From Burkholderiaceae bacterium (GTDB lineage Bacteria > Pseudomonadota > Gammaproteobacteria > Burkholderiales > Burkholderiaceae): a stretch of 64,000 nt of DNA. A program made the translations under genes and the position numbers. Every line of letters begins with the position of its first letter. Position 1 is the first letter of the stretch. Below the pieces are notes generated by a model. That model was given only the letters and a program-made list of their open reading frames with translations, searched no databases and was not told the origin of the DNA. Below are positions 44,098 to 52,542 of the stretch, in pieces. Location of the stretch: assembly GCA_947448415.1 (NCBI GenBank), contig CANFMT010000009.1:1-64000 (forward strand), read 5' to 3'.

Positions 44098-45081
44098 ATG
44101 AATCTGGCATCACGCACAATATTGAATTTTTGCGCACTTTTTTGCGTCGTCTTAACTAACTTTGCTAGCTTGTCGGCACATGCTGCTGATGATTATCCTA
44201 ATCGAACCATTAAATTATTAGTGGGTTCATCGGCTGGCGCATCGAGTGATATTTACGCTCGATTGCTTGCAGAGCAGCTCGGTAAAGTACTAGGTCAAAG
44301 TGTCATCGTTGATAATCGATCTGGGGCGAGCGGCATCATTGCCACTACAGCCATGATTAATTCTCCAGCAGATGGCTATACGATTCAGTTGATATATACG
44401 CCACACACTTTAAGTCCGCACTTATTTAAATCGTTGAATTACAACCCTATTACAGATGTGACTGGCATCTCTATGTTGGTCACATCTCCTTTGGTCTTGG
44501 TGGTGAGTGCCAATTCTCCAGTGAAGACCTATGCAGATTTTGTTGCTCTGGCAAAACAAAAGCCCTTAAATTATGGCTCTGCTGGAATCGGTAGTGGCGG
44601 TCATCTCTCAGGAGAAATGTTACGCCTGGATACCGGTCTAGATTTAACGCACATACCATTTCGAGGGGCTTCTCCTGCAGCCGCCGCGGTAGTTGCTGGT
44701 GATGTTGATTTTGCCTTTGTTGCTCAAGTCACCGCAAAAGAGCTGATGACAGCTGGAAAATTACGTGCCATTGGGGTTACTTCAAGAACGAGAACACCAG
44801 CCTTGCCTAACGTTCCAACAATGCAAGAATTAGGTCTCAAGAACTTTGAATTCCTCAATTGGTTCGGAGTTATTGCCCCAGCTAAAACTCCGCCAGATAT
44901 TATTAAAAAATTGAACCGGAGTATCCACGAGGTTCTAAAGCAAGCAGATTTAAGAAAGCGCTTAACAATGGATGGCTCAGAAATCGCAACTGACTCTCCC
45001 GAACACTTTACGAAGTTCTTGGTAGACGACTCCAAGAAATGGGGCGTTCTCGCAAATGAAATGGGTTTAAAGAAAGAGTAG
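44098..45081 (+). CDS. TctC/Bug-family periplasmic solute receptor
   Basis: Receptor of 327 residues with a long signal peptide ending near LSAHAAD, then YPNRTIKLLVGSSAGASSDIYAR (this ligand loop lacks the usual Pro-Gly-Gly), SPADGYTIQLIYTPH, and IPFRGASPAAAAV. It is divergent from the lyase/CoA-transferase operon and is a single-gene unit, convergent with the cytochrome gene. The changed ligand loop suggests a different ligand from its relatives in the window. Confidence 0.9.
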   Translation: MNLASRTILNFCALFCVVLTNFASLSAHAADDYPNRTIKLLVGSSAGASSDIYARLLAEQLGKVLGQSVIVDNRSGASGIIATTAMINSPADGYTIQLIYTPHTLSPHLFKSLNYNPITDVTGISMLVTSPLVLVVSANSPVKTYADFVALAKQKPLNYGSAGIGSGGHLSGEMLRLDTGLDLTHIPFRGASPAAAAVVAGDVDFAFVAQVTAKELMTAGKLRAIGVTSRTRTPALPNVPTMQELGLKNFEFLNWFGVIAPAKTPPDIIKKLNRSIHEVLKQADLRKRLTMDGSEIATDSPEHFTKFLVDDSKKWGVLANEMGLKKE

Positions 45082-45130
45082 GGAAAGAGCAGCGACTGCC
45101 GCTCGTGATTCTTTACTTTTATCTTGAATC

Positions 45131-45583
45131 TTATTTATCAAAGTCAGCGTATTTATCATGACAGGCTTTGCAGGCATTGTAGATATTGCCTCCGGCATCA
45201 AACAGGGCATCCTTATTTTTATCTTGAGCTGCCTTTAAGGCAACTTCAGCCATTCGACTGAGTCTTTGGGAGTAGGCCATCCACTGTTTATCATCCTTTG
45301 CCCTGCCTTCAACCATTAGTAGGTTCCCAGCCTCCACAAGGGTTGCGGCGCTATTTCTAACGGCTTCCCATTGAGCGTCTGTGCGTGGGTATATTTCTGT
45401 AGTGCCTTTGGCGTTGGAGATAGATTTAACCGAATCCCAAACTACGTCAGCATTTGGATCAATGACCCACTCCATAACTTGCTTCAGGGTCAAAGTGGTA
45501 TTGGGTTTTGCTGGTTTAGGGCCGCATCCTAGAAGCAAGATTGCACTCAAAAAAACAGCAAGGACTTTAAGTATCTTTGGCAT
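45131..45583 (-). CDS. Cytochrome c'-like lipoprotein
   Basis: Exported lipoprotein of 150 residues. The signal peptide ends in the lipobox LLLGC (Cys about 20), so it should be anchored to a membrane. A helical body follows, and near the C-terminus the heme c motif is CKACH (in GGNIYNACKACHDKYA), the layout of cytochrome c'/c-556 proteins. It could carry electrons or bind NO or another ligand. It sits next to a porin gene and 4 kb from an exported FMN oxidase with its own CxxCH; a link between them is possible but unproven. Confidence 0.83.
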   Translation of the reverse strand: MPKILKVLAVFLSAILLLGCGPKPAKPNTTLTLKQVMEWVIDPNADVVWDSVKSISNAKGTTEIYPRTDAQWEAVRNSAATLVEAGNLLMVEGRAKDDKQWMAYSQRLSRMAEVALKAAQDKNKDALFDAGGNIYNACKACHDKYADFDK

Positions 45584-45665
45584 TCCCGCTCCAGTGGAAA
45601 AGGTTAATTAGCAGTGATGTATGTAAATGTTAATTTATTGTAAGAGTAAACATGCCCAATTAGTA

Positions 45666-47108
45666 TTACATTTCTATATGGGCTCTTATTCCATAGAAAT
45701 TGACTGGGCCGCGATCTGCGTTATATGCAGGATTGGCTATTCGTTGATAGTCGGCTGATAGTGAAAAGCTTTTATACACATTCCAGCTATAAAAGGTTTC
45801 GAAGATTTGCTCCTTCTTGTAGTTAAGTTTGCCATCGCCAATAAACATTGTGACACCACCTTGCTGAAGATAACCAATTTGCGCAGATGAAATTCCATTT
45901 AATGCGGCTCCAATTCCAATAGTGTCTTGTGGTCTTCCCCAGTTTGCTCCTTTAATGGATACCCCGCCAGATAACGAATTGCTGATATCAGTAAATGCTT
46001 GCGTTTCAGTTTGACCGTTATTCCAGCTCCATCTTCCAAATGCACCAATATTTTCTGTGATGGCTTGCTCACCGTTTAAGGCATAACCCCATTTGGTCTG
46101 ATAGCCATATCTAGTATTGAATATATCTGGGATGGTATTAGTCTGCTGCCCAAAACTAATCGCATTATTATATGTAGACATGATCCCGCGGTTCTGAAAG
46201 ACTAATGCCCGCACTCTCCCTGGTTGTCCAGCAATAGAATGAATATGCGTAAGTTCTGCAGTATTACCATATTGTTGAGTGAGATCGTAGTCTAGCCCTA
46301 ATGTATTTGGTGACTTGGGCATTGCTAAGCGAGCAAGACGCATCACCCATTTTTCATCATGGTAATACTCGCCTACAAAGCCATAGGTATAGCCACGAGA
46401 GTTGGCGGCGTAGTCATAAGCACCGCTTGCCATGAGAGACCAGTTCATAAACTGTGTACGAGGATCGTGGCTATAGATATTGGCATCAAAGAAATCTAAT
46501 GCTGAGAATGTTCCGTAACTTACTACAAGGCGACGCTTATCTACATTACCTGCAAGTTGGTTAGCAGCACCTTCGATGTGTTCTTGTCCGCCACCAAAGC
46601 CAAAGGTTTGGCGTAAAAACATTCTAGCCATGTAATAGATTGGTGGTATTGCCGTTCCCTTTTGAAGCTCACCATTACTAAATCCACCTAAACCACTCAG
46701 TCCTGAAAATGGAATGCCTTCAAACATCTCGGGGTTGATATAAGCCTCAGCACCTTCCCATAACCTAGCCCCTAAAAAAGCAGTGGCTGAGAAGGTATAG
46801 CTTTTGCTAATGTCACCATCGGTCTTATTTAATAAACTTTTTGCTCCGTAGTAGGGCGAATTAAAGTTATTTTTAAATTGGTTGATATAAGTAATTTGTC
46901 CATGAGCGCTCCATTGCTCTGTGTTGTCTTCGATAGCAAATTGGCTATTAACTATGGGGGAGCTGCTCACGGGAGATTCAGCATTGACAGTCGAGCACAG
47001 AAGAGCACAACATGCCGCGCCAAAATGCTTAATGAATCTGCTTTGAAAGGGTGAGGTGACGAGCAAAGCTATAACTACCTTAGATTTATTAATGAGAATC
47101 GTTCTCAT
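45666..47108 (-). CDS. OprB-like carbohydrate-selective porin
   Basis: Outer-membrane porin, 480 residues in the longest frame. A signal peptide ends near CALLCSTVNAES; then come WSAHGQITYINQFKNNFNSPYYGAKSL, many aromatic beta strands, LRQTFGFGGGQE, and a C-terminal strand YGIRAHIEM. It would let sugars or small acids across the outer membrane. The start is uncertain: ATG 47108 lies inside a Fur-box-like palindrome, with no ribosome-binding site. An in-frame TTG at 47066 (466 residues) still gives a complete signal peptide and leaves the palindrome in the promoter. Confidence 0.82.
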   Translation of the reverse strand: MRTILINKSKVVIALLVTSPFQSRFIKHFGAACCALLCSTVNAESPVSSSPIVNSQFAIEDNTEQWSAHGQITYINQFKNNFNSPYYGAKSLLNKTDGDISKSYTFSATAFLGARLWEGAEAYINPEMFEGIPFSGLSGLGGFSNGELQKGTAIPPIYYMARMFLRQTFGFGGGQEHIEGAANQLAGNVDKRRLVVSYGTFSALDFFDANIYSHDPRTQFMNWSLMASGAYDYAANSRGYTYGFVGEYYHDEKWVMRLARLAMPKSPNTLGLDYDLTQQYGNTAELTHIHSIAGQPGRVRALVFQNRGIMSTYNNAISFGQQTNTIPDIFNTRYGYQTKWGYALNGEQAITENIGAFGRWSWNNGQTETQAFTDISNSLSGGVSIKGANWGRPQDTIGIGAALNGISSAQIGYLQQGGVTMFIGDGKLNYKKEQIFETFYSWNVYKSFSLSADYQRIANPAYNADRGPVNFYGIRAHIEM

Positions 47109-47109
47109 T
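47091..47109. promoter_or_regulatory. Fur-box-like palindrome
   Basis: AATGAGAATCGTTCTCATT is a 19-base near-perfect palindrome (8 of 9 pairs) and closely matches the Fur-box pattern AATGAGAAT-N-ATTCTCATT. It overlaps the nominal start of the porin and lies 218 bases before the DUF6644 operon. Iron-dependent control of the porin is the most likely meaning. Confidence 0.6.
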
Positions 47110-47327
47110 CTAACAAACTTTGCAGATCAATTCAGAATTTTGGAGCTTGGGAGAGCGCTTAGTTCATCACTAAAGAGCATTTTGAGAAATGCTGCAACTG
47201 CAGCAATGTTTACTGATGAATCGCTATTTGAGTATTGGGATATGAATTTTTTAAAGCATTGATATTTGATGGATAAACTCATATAAACTTATTCGCAAGA
47301 AAATAAAAAATAATATCTTGGAGACTT

Positions 47328-47813
47328 ATGCGTACTAGTGGATTGCTGGAATTCTGCGCCTACCTCGAGAACACTCCATTAGCCCTGGCGATACAAGATA
47401 GCTTTTGGGCAGTGCCAATAATGCAAACGCTGCATATTTTGGCTATCTCTGCCTTATTAATTGCAATGCTACTGATTAATTTACGAGTGCTTAATTTCGC
47501 TGATAAAAGCGATTCAATTTCAATCGTGATATCGCGGTATATGCACATTATTTGGTTGGCATTACCAGTGCTATTGGTTTCTGGATGCATCTTGATTGTG
47601 GGTGAGCCAGCACGCTCACTAGCAAACCCAGCCTTTCAGATGAAAATGATCATGCTCTTAGTAGTGATCATCATTTCTGTCGGTATTCAAAGAATAGGCT
47701 CAAAGAACCATGGTTTGAGTCAGCCTACTGGAACAATCAAAGCACTCTCAATTCTTTCTTTACTACTTTGGCTTGGTATTGTTGCTTGTGGTCGCTGGAT
47801 TGCTTACACCTAG
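47328..47813 (+). CDS. DUF6644-like integral membrane protein, first of a tandem pair
   Basis: Membrane protein of 161 residues with about four hydrophobic helices. Conserved features are a His in the first helix (MQTLHILAISALLIAMLLI), a His in SRYMHIIWLALPVLLVSG, and a C-terminal GRWIAYT. Its neighbour at 47826 has the same plan (EALHVMAIT, CGRLIGFT), so the pair are paralogues. Buried histidines would suit heme b, but this is a guess. It begins an apparent operon with two exported proteins. Function unknown. Confidence 0.8.
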   Translation: MRTSGLLEFCAYLENTPLALAIQDSFWAVPIMQTLHILAISALLIAMLLINLRVLNFADKSDSISIVISRYMHIIWLALPVLLVSGCILIVGEPARSLANPAFQMKMIMLLVVIIISVGIQRIGSKNHGLSQPTGTIKALSILSLLLWLGIVACGRWIAYT

Positions 47814-47825
47814 ATACATCAAAAA

Positions 47826-48332
47826 ATGAACGATATCCTCATCCTTCTTCACGGTAGTACCATCGCGCAAACCATCCGTGAAAATGAACTGCTATTTCCA
47901 TGGATTGAAGCATTGCACGTGATGGCCATCACTTTAGTTTTTGGCTCAATCGCGTTAGTTGATTTGCGGCTGATTGGAGTGCGTGCTTTAAATCGCCCAA
48001 TTAGCAAGATTGCCGAAGAGCTTCTGCCAATAACCTGGATGGCGTTTTTACTTGCCGCAGTGACGGGGGCGATTCTCTTTACTTCTAATGCACTGAGTTA
48101 CAGCCAAAATTTATACTTTATTTCTAAGATCGTTTTGCTTGCCTTAGCAGGTATTAATATGATGTGCTTCCAATTCATTATTGGCCGCAATCTTGAAGAT
48201 TGGAATCATTATCAGCGCCTCCCAACTTCAGCACGCATTGCTGGAGCTATCTCAATTATTGTTTGGACGGGCGTCATATTTTGTGGACGTTTGATTGGTT
48301 TTACTCTTGAGCCTGTTTTGGCCATTTCTTAA
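47826..48332 (+). CDS. DUF6644-like integral membrane protein, second of a tandem pair
   Basis: Membrane protein of 168 residues with about four helices. It begins DILILLHGSTIAQTIREN, with WIEALHVMAITLVFGSIALVDLRL as the first long helix; FCGRLIGFTLEP ends the protein. It follows its paralogue by 12 bases. Two copies side by side suggest a heterodimer. The downstream genes encode exported proteins and a secreted FMN oxidase, so a membrane electron-transfer role is possible. Function unknown. Confidence 0.8.
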   Translation: MNDILILLHGSTIAQTIRENELLFPWIEALHVMAITLVFGSIALVDLRLIGVRALNRPISKIAEELLPITWMAFLLAAVTGAILFTSNALSYSQNLYFISKIVLLALAGINMMCFQFIIGRNLEDWNHYQRLPTSARIAGAISIIVWTGVIFCGRLIGFTLEPVLAIS

Positions 48333-48341
48333 GGAAGAAAG

Positions 48342-49169
48342 ATGAATAGAAAGTTATTGTTTCTTGCCGTAGCGCTAGTTGTTGGGGTGGCCGGCTCCAA
48401 TCTTGTTTATGCCCAATCTACAAAGCCCGTCATCAACCCTCCTCCAACTGCGAAGGATTGGGCAAATCTCGCTAAGCTCCCCGATTGGAGCGGTGTTTGG
48501 AACCCGAAAATTACTGATCAAGATAAGCAGGCTAAAACCAATATGCCGCCTTGGATACCTGCTGCCAATGAATTGATTCAATTCCAATTAGCAGAAGAGA
48601 AGGCTGGTAGGCCACCACCACTATTTGTAAATTGTCTTCCTGAGGCGATGCCATCATGGATGTTGATTACCCATAATGCTATGGAAATTCTATTTACACC
48701 TGGAAGAGTGACTATGCTGGGCGAATCAGACGGTAATCGTTTGCGTCGTATTTATACCGATGGTCGCCCACACCCTGAAGATCCAGATCCAACATTCCAT
48801 GGCCATTCCATTGGTAAGTGGGAGGGAGATACTCTCGTAATAGATACCGTTGGGATATTGCCGCAATCTCTCATTGCCATTAGCGAGGCTGCTGGCGTCC
48901 CCAATAATGGTGATATGCGTGTTATCGAGCGAATTCATTTAGTAGGTAAAGATGAATTGCATGACGAGATTGAGGTAATAGCACCGAAGGTTTTGACCAA
49001 GCCATGGAAGACAACTCGGATCTTCTTTAGACAACGTGCCCGAAAATATGACATTGTTGAAGGTGTATGTCTAGAAGGATACTTTGCCCCTGGTAAAGAC
49101 AAGCAAGGTAATGATATTTTTGTGCCCATCCAGCATGATGTGGGTGGCAATCGTATTCCACCTCAGTAA
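48342..49169 (+). CDS. Conserved secreted protein of unknown function
   Basis: Exported protein of 275 residues. The signal peptide is MNRKLLFLAVALVVGVAGSNLVYAQ. The mature part has conserved-looking elements LPDWSGVWNPK, LPEAMPSWMLITHNAMEILFTPGRVTM, HGHSIGKWEGDTLVIDTVG and VCLEGYFAPGKD. I recognise it only as an uncharacterised periplasmic family that travels with DUF6152 proteins. It lies 9 bases after the DUF6644 gene and 28 before the DUF6152 gene. No enzyme motif can be named. Confidence 0.75.
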   Translation: MNRKLLFLAVALVVGVAGSNLVYAQSTKPVINPPPTAKDWANLAKLPDWSGVWNPKITDQDKQAKTNMPPWIPAANELIQFQLAEEKAGRPPPLFVNCLPEAMPSWMLITHNAMEILFTPGRVTMLGESDGNRLRRIYTDGRPHPEDPDPTFHGHSIGKWEGDTLVIDTVGILPQSLIAISEAAGVPNNGDMRVIERIHLVGKDELHDEIEVIAPKVLTKPWKTTRIFFRQRARKYDIVEGVCLEGYFAPGKDKQGNDIFVPIQHDVGGNRIPPQ

Positions 49170-49197
49170 ATATTTATTCATTTAAGGAGTCATCATT

Positions 49198-49629
49198 TTG
49201 AAATTCAAAACTTTAATTGGCCTTGCGTTTTCGGCTCTTGTGGCCACTTCTTCGATGCAGGCATTGGCGCATCATTCCACAACGATGTTTGATCGGGAAA
49301 AGGTCTACACCATCACTGGATCAGTACAAGAGGTTCAATGGACCAACCCCCATGTCGCTATCTTTATTTTAGGCACTATCAAAGAGGGCGATAGTCCATC
49401 CTTGTGGCTTATGGAGATGACTAGTCCGGGAAATTTAGTTCGTGCTGGTGGCTGGACTAGAAACGTTGTGAAGGCTGGAGATAAGGTAGTGGTTGACTTT
49501 AGTCCGTTACGCAATGGCACTAAGGGCGGGGCTCTGAAGAAGATTACTTTAGTTGATACTGGCAAGTTTTACACGGCAGATATTAGAGCTCAAGAAAGCG
49601 CCAATCTTGAAGAAAGAGACCAGAAATAA
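49198..49629 (+). CDS. DUF6152-like small exported protein
   Basis: Exported protein of 143 residues. A signal peptide (LIGLAFSALVATSSMQALA) is cut before HHSTTMFDREKVYTITGSV, a characteristic His-rich mature start. The rest predicts beta-rich structure with VQWTNPHVAIFI and VVVDFSPLRNGTKGGALKKITL. The start is TTG 49198, supported by AAGGAG upstream. The two N-terminal histidines suggest metal binding. It ends the operon at a clear terminator. Function unknown. Confidence 0.78.
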   Translation: MKFKTLIGLAFSALVATSSMQALAHHSTTMFDREKVYTITGSVQEVQWTNPHVAIFILGTIKEGDSPSLWLMEMTSPGNLVRAGGWTRNVVKAGDKVVVDFSPLRNGTKGGALKKITLVDTGKFYTADIRAQESANLEERDQK

Positions 49630-49637
49630 GATCCATG

Positions 49638-49666
49638 TCAGGGGTTCAGTAGCCCCTGATTTTTTT
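49638..49666 (+). terminator. Rho-independent terminator
   Basis: TCAGGGG (49638-49644) and CCCCTGA (49653-49659) form a perfect 7-base stem with an 8-base loop, followed by seven T. It ends the DUF6644/DUF6152 operon before the FMN oxidase gene. Confidence 0.9.
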
Positions 49667-49794
49667 GAACAAATAGGTTTGCATTATCAGAGATAAAGTT
49701 ACTTCTAGTTGTACTGGTAAGAAAGGTATTTGAAGTTTTGAAGTAGTTCGTTAATGCTGACTGGATTCCTACAAATGAACTAGGTGGAGAAGAC

Positions 49795-51069
49795 ATGAGT
49801 GATGACAAAAATCAGGACGAGCAGCGGAGACAACTTATTAGATGGCTTGCGGCAAGTCCATTATTTGCGTTGAGCGCCAATGATCTTTTGGCGCAAGATA
49901 CGGCAAATGAGTTGATGCGTAATATTGTCAAGCGCCCTGACCCAATGATTTGGACGCCAACTGTTCCATTGGATTTGATCACGGATCCAAGCCAAGCAAT
50001 CAATGTATTCGATTTTGAACCAGTTGCATTTTCTAAGGTTCCCCCGGCGCATTTTGGGTATCTCGCTTCTGGAATTGATGATGAGGTGACGTTACGTGCT
50101 AATAGATCCTCTTTTCTAAAGTATTCTCTGCGCCCACGACGCATGCGGGATGTTAGTGAAATTGATACTTCGGTCAATTTGTTTGGTACAAAGTGGAAGA
50201 CCCCACTCATTTTTGCGCCCACTGGCGGTAATAAGGCTTATGACCCAGAGGGTGAGGTCGCGGTTGCTAAGGCCGCTCGCAAAGGAGGTTACTTAAATGT
50301 TTTGTCTAGTGCAGGCGCCTCCACAATTGAAGAGGTAGTTGCGGCACGTCAGGGAGAGGTATGGTTTCAGTTGTACGCTACATCAAGTTTTGATGTTGCA
50401 AAACAAATTGCGAATCGTCTTGATCGCGCTGGAGTTCCAGTAATGGAAATTACTGTTGATCGTAATGGGGGTCGCAATCAAGAGACTTTTGCGAGATTAA
50501 GAAAATTAGATGGCCGTGATTGCACAACATGTCATACGCATGGGGCTCCAGGCAGTCGTTTTGAGCGACCCATATATGATGGTATTGATTTTACAAATGT
50601 GAAAAGCATGACATCATCCAATATGACATGGGACTTTATCCGAAAAATGCGCGATGTTACGAAAATGAAGTTGGTCATTAAAGGAATACAAACTCAAGAG
50701 GATGCTGAGCTCTGTTTAAAGTATGGCGTTGATGGTATTCATGTATCAAATCACGGCGGAAGAAGTGAGGATGGTGGTCGTGGATCAATCGAGTGCTTGC
50801 CTGAGGTTGCGAAAGTAGCAAAGGGTAAGGTGCCGATCTTATTTGATAGCGGTATTCGTAGAGGGAGCGACATTTTTAAAGCGATGGCTTTGGGAGCAAG
50901 TGCAGTCTGCGTGGGTCGTCCCTATCTTTGGGGGTTGGGTGCATTTGGTCAGCCCGGAGTAGAGCGTGTCATGGATATTTTGCAAACTGAGTTTAGGGCT
51001 TCTATGCAACAAATGGGTACACCGAATATTGCTTCCATAGTGCCCAGTATGGTCATCAAAACATCCTAG
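49795..51069 (+). CDS. Exported FMN-dependent alpha-hydroxyacid oxidase/dehydrogenase with a CxxCH motif
   Basis: FMN TIM-barrel enzyme of 424 residues of the lactate/glycolate oxidase family, oxidising L-2-hydroxyacids to 2-oxoacids. The N-terminus EQRRQLIRWLAASPLFALSA resembles a twin-arginine signal, unusual for this family. The active-site His/Arg lie in GIHVSNHGGRSEDGGRG, and the phosphate-binding part is SGIRRGSDIFKAMALGASAVCVGRPY. In the loop before the active site stands CTTCH (residues 243-247), a possible covalent heme c site. The loop DCTTCHTHGAPGSRF has no counterpart in the LldD-like paralogue at 51289. Predicted periplasmic; the substrate is unknown. Confidence 0.82.
   Translation: MSDDKNQDEQRRQLIRWLAASPLFALSANDLLAQDTANELMRNIVKRPDPMIWTPTVPLDLITDPSQAINVFDFEPVAFSKVPPAHFGYLASGIDDEVTLRANRSSFLKYSLRPRRMRDVSEIDTSVNLFGTKWKTPLIFAPTGGNKAYDPEGEVAVAKAARKGGYLNVLSSAGASTIEEVVAARQGEVWFQLYATSSFDVAKQIANRLDRAGVPVMEITVDRNGGRNQETFARLRKLDGRDCTTCHTHGAPGSRFERPIYDGIDFTNVKSMTSSNMTWDFIRKMRDVTKMKLVIKGIQTQEDAELCLKYGVDGIHVSNHGGRSEDGGRGSIECLPEVAKVAKGKVPILFDSGIRRGSDIFKAMALGASAVCVGRPYLWGLGAFGQPGVERVMDILQTEFRASMQQMGTPNIASIVPSMVIKTS
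50521..50535 (+). other. CxxCH heme-attachment motif inside the FMN oxidase
   Basis: The codons for Cys243-Thr-Thr-Cys246-His247 form a c-type heme motif. It matters only because the protein seems to be exported, where heme c is attached. It could also be a structural metal or disulfide site. Confidence 0.55.
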
Positions 51070-51170
51070 AACTTATTTTGGGGGTTTGTTGGCTAACCCA
51101 ATAAGCACCCTACGAGGTATTATCGGTCGTTCAGTGATCATGCTAATGAGCCTCTGCTTTCTATCAGATC

Positions 51171-51190
51171 GCCTATTAATTCTAATAGGC
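51171..51190. repeat. Perfect 8-base inverted repeat
   Basis: GCCTATTA (51171-51178) and TAATAGGC (51183-51190) with a 4-base loop lie between two convergent FMN oxidase genes. No T-tract follows. It may help end transcription in either direction. Confidence 0.4.
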
Positions 51191-51288
51191 TAAATGATGG
51201 CAGGCTCTAGTAAAAACATAAAACATAAAACATTAAAGCGGGTTAAGTCCTATCTTGCTTAGATTAAACATTCGGATTGGACTGATTT

Positions 51289-52473
51289 TCAATCTTGACT
51301 TCTAGCTACCCCTATCAAGCAGTTTGCATTAATTTCATCTAGAGATTTGATGCCTAGATAAGCCATTCCTCGTGATACTTCTTTTTGCATTAACTCAATA
51401 GCATGAGCAACGCCTGGCTCTCCGCCAACGCAAGCCGCATAATTAAAAGGCCTGCCAATAAAGACGCAGGAGGCGCCTAAGGCCATTGCTTTTAATAAAT
51501 CCGTGCCGCGATGCACGCCACCATCAAGCATCACTGGACCATTCTTAAAGGCTTCAACAATCTGGGGTAGAACACGTAATGGCGATACCGAGCCATCTAA
51601 CTGACGGCCACCATGATTAGAGACAATTACACCATCTATGCCAAACTGCACTGCCTTTTGAGCATCCAATGGATTTAAGATTCCTTTCAGAATCATGGGA
51701 CCATCCCAGCGCTTGCGAATCTGTTGAATATGCTCCCAAGTTAAATGCCCTCTATCAGAAAAGTCGCGAATAACATTTTTAGAGATGATGGGGGCACCAC
51801 GTCTTGCATAATTATTTTCGAAATGCGGCATTCCATGATTCACTAGTGTCTTGAGAAGAACCCCGTAAAACCATCTGGGGTGTGTGATGCCTTCCCAGGC
51901 CAATTTAAGATTTGGTCGCAGTGGTGTCGAGAAGCCTGCGCGAATATTGTTTTCACGATTCGATGGGCACGCTACATCGACGGTAATGACTAAATTTTTA
52001 AAGCCTGCTGCTTTCACGCGATCAATTAAAGGCTCAATCTCTTCCACTTTGCCGGGTAAGTAGGCCTGAAACCAAGTATCGGGTGCAGCCGATGCTATTT
52101 CTTCCATTTTGATCAGGGATGAGCCGCTCATAATGGCTGGAATATTGGCGGCTTGAGCTGCCTTGGCTAAAACAAGGTCGCCACGATAAGAAGTCAATGC
52201 AGTAATGCCCATTGGCGCAATGCCAAGAGGGGATGCATATTCTTTGCCAAATAAATGAATTTTTTGTGAGCGCTTTGAGATATCAATCAGAACCTGTGTT
52301 CTAAATGCATATTCAGAAAAAGATTGTCGGTTCGCCTTCACGGACTGACCATCTTCACAACCACCAGACACATACTCAAACAATGGGGCTGGCAACCTCT
52401 TTTTTGCTAACACCTCAAAGTCGGATAGCGATAGAATTTTGGACAGGGATTTGGAAGTATTTTTGCTTGGCAT
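51289..52473 (-). CDS. FMN-dependent alpha-hydroxyacid oxidase/dehydrogenase (LldD-like)
   Basis: Cytosolic or membrane-associated FMN enzyme of 394 residues, family of L-lactate dehydrogenase LldD and (S)-mandelate dehydrogenase. Motifs are EYVSGGCEDGQS near residue 33, PLGIAPMGITAL, IMSGSS, VITVDVACPSNRENN, the catalytic His/Arg in GVIVSNHGGRQLDGSVSPL, and VMLDGGVHRGTDLLKAMALGAS. It has no signal peptide and no CxxCH, unlike its paralogue at 49795, with which it is convergent. It is divergent from a TauD gene at 52713. Lactate, mandelate and other 2-hydroxyacids are all possible substrates. Confidence 0.9.
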   Translation of the reverse strand: MPSKNTSKSLSKILSLSDFEVLAKKRLPAPLFEYVSGGCEDGQSVKANRQSFSEYAFRTQVLIDISKRSQKIHLFGKEYASPLGIAPMGITALTSYRGDLVLAKAAQAANIPAIMSGSSLIKMEEIASAAPDTWFQAYLPGKVEEIEPLIDRVKAAGFKNLVITVDVACPSNRENNIRAGFSTPLRPNLKLAWEGITHPRWFYGVLLKTLVNHGMPHFENNYARRGAPIISKNVIRDFSDRGHLTWEHIQQIRKRWDGPMILKGILNPLDAQKAVQFGIDGVIVSNHGGRQLDGSVSPLRVLPQIVEAFKNGPVMLDGGVHRGTDLLKAMALGASCVFIGRPFNYAACVGGEPGVAHAIELMQKEVSRGMAYLGIKSLDEINANCLIGVARSQD

Positions 52474-52525
52474 ATTGAAGGTCTAAGAATAAGTAGTATC
52501 GCCGAAATACTCATAAAACATGACC

Positions 52526-52542
52526 CTCCAATTGAATTGGAG
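52526..52542. promoter_or_regulatory. Palindrome between divergent lldD-like and tauD-like genes
   Basis: CTCCAAT-TGA-ATTGGAG is a perfect inverted repeat in the 239-base divergent region 52474-52712. A second one, GGGCT-TTGG-AGCCC, lies at 52631-52644. They are candidate operators for one or both operons; no regulator gene is adjacent. Confidence 0.45.

Noticed and set aside
47056-47262. A 68-residue plus-strand frame starting in the Fur-box region
   Set aside because: It opens within the palindrome that also gives the porin frame its ATG, has no clear ribosome-binding site and matches nothing known.
51215-51238. Short tandem ACATAAA-like repeats as a possible CRISPR or replication repeat
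   Set aside because: There are only three imperfect copies of about 7 bases with no spacers.
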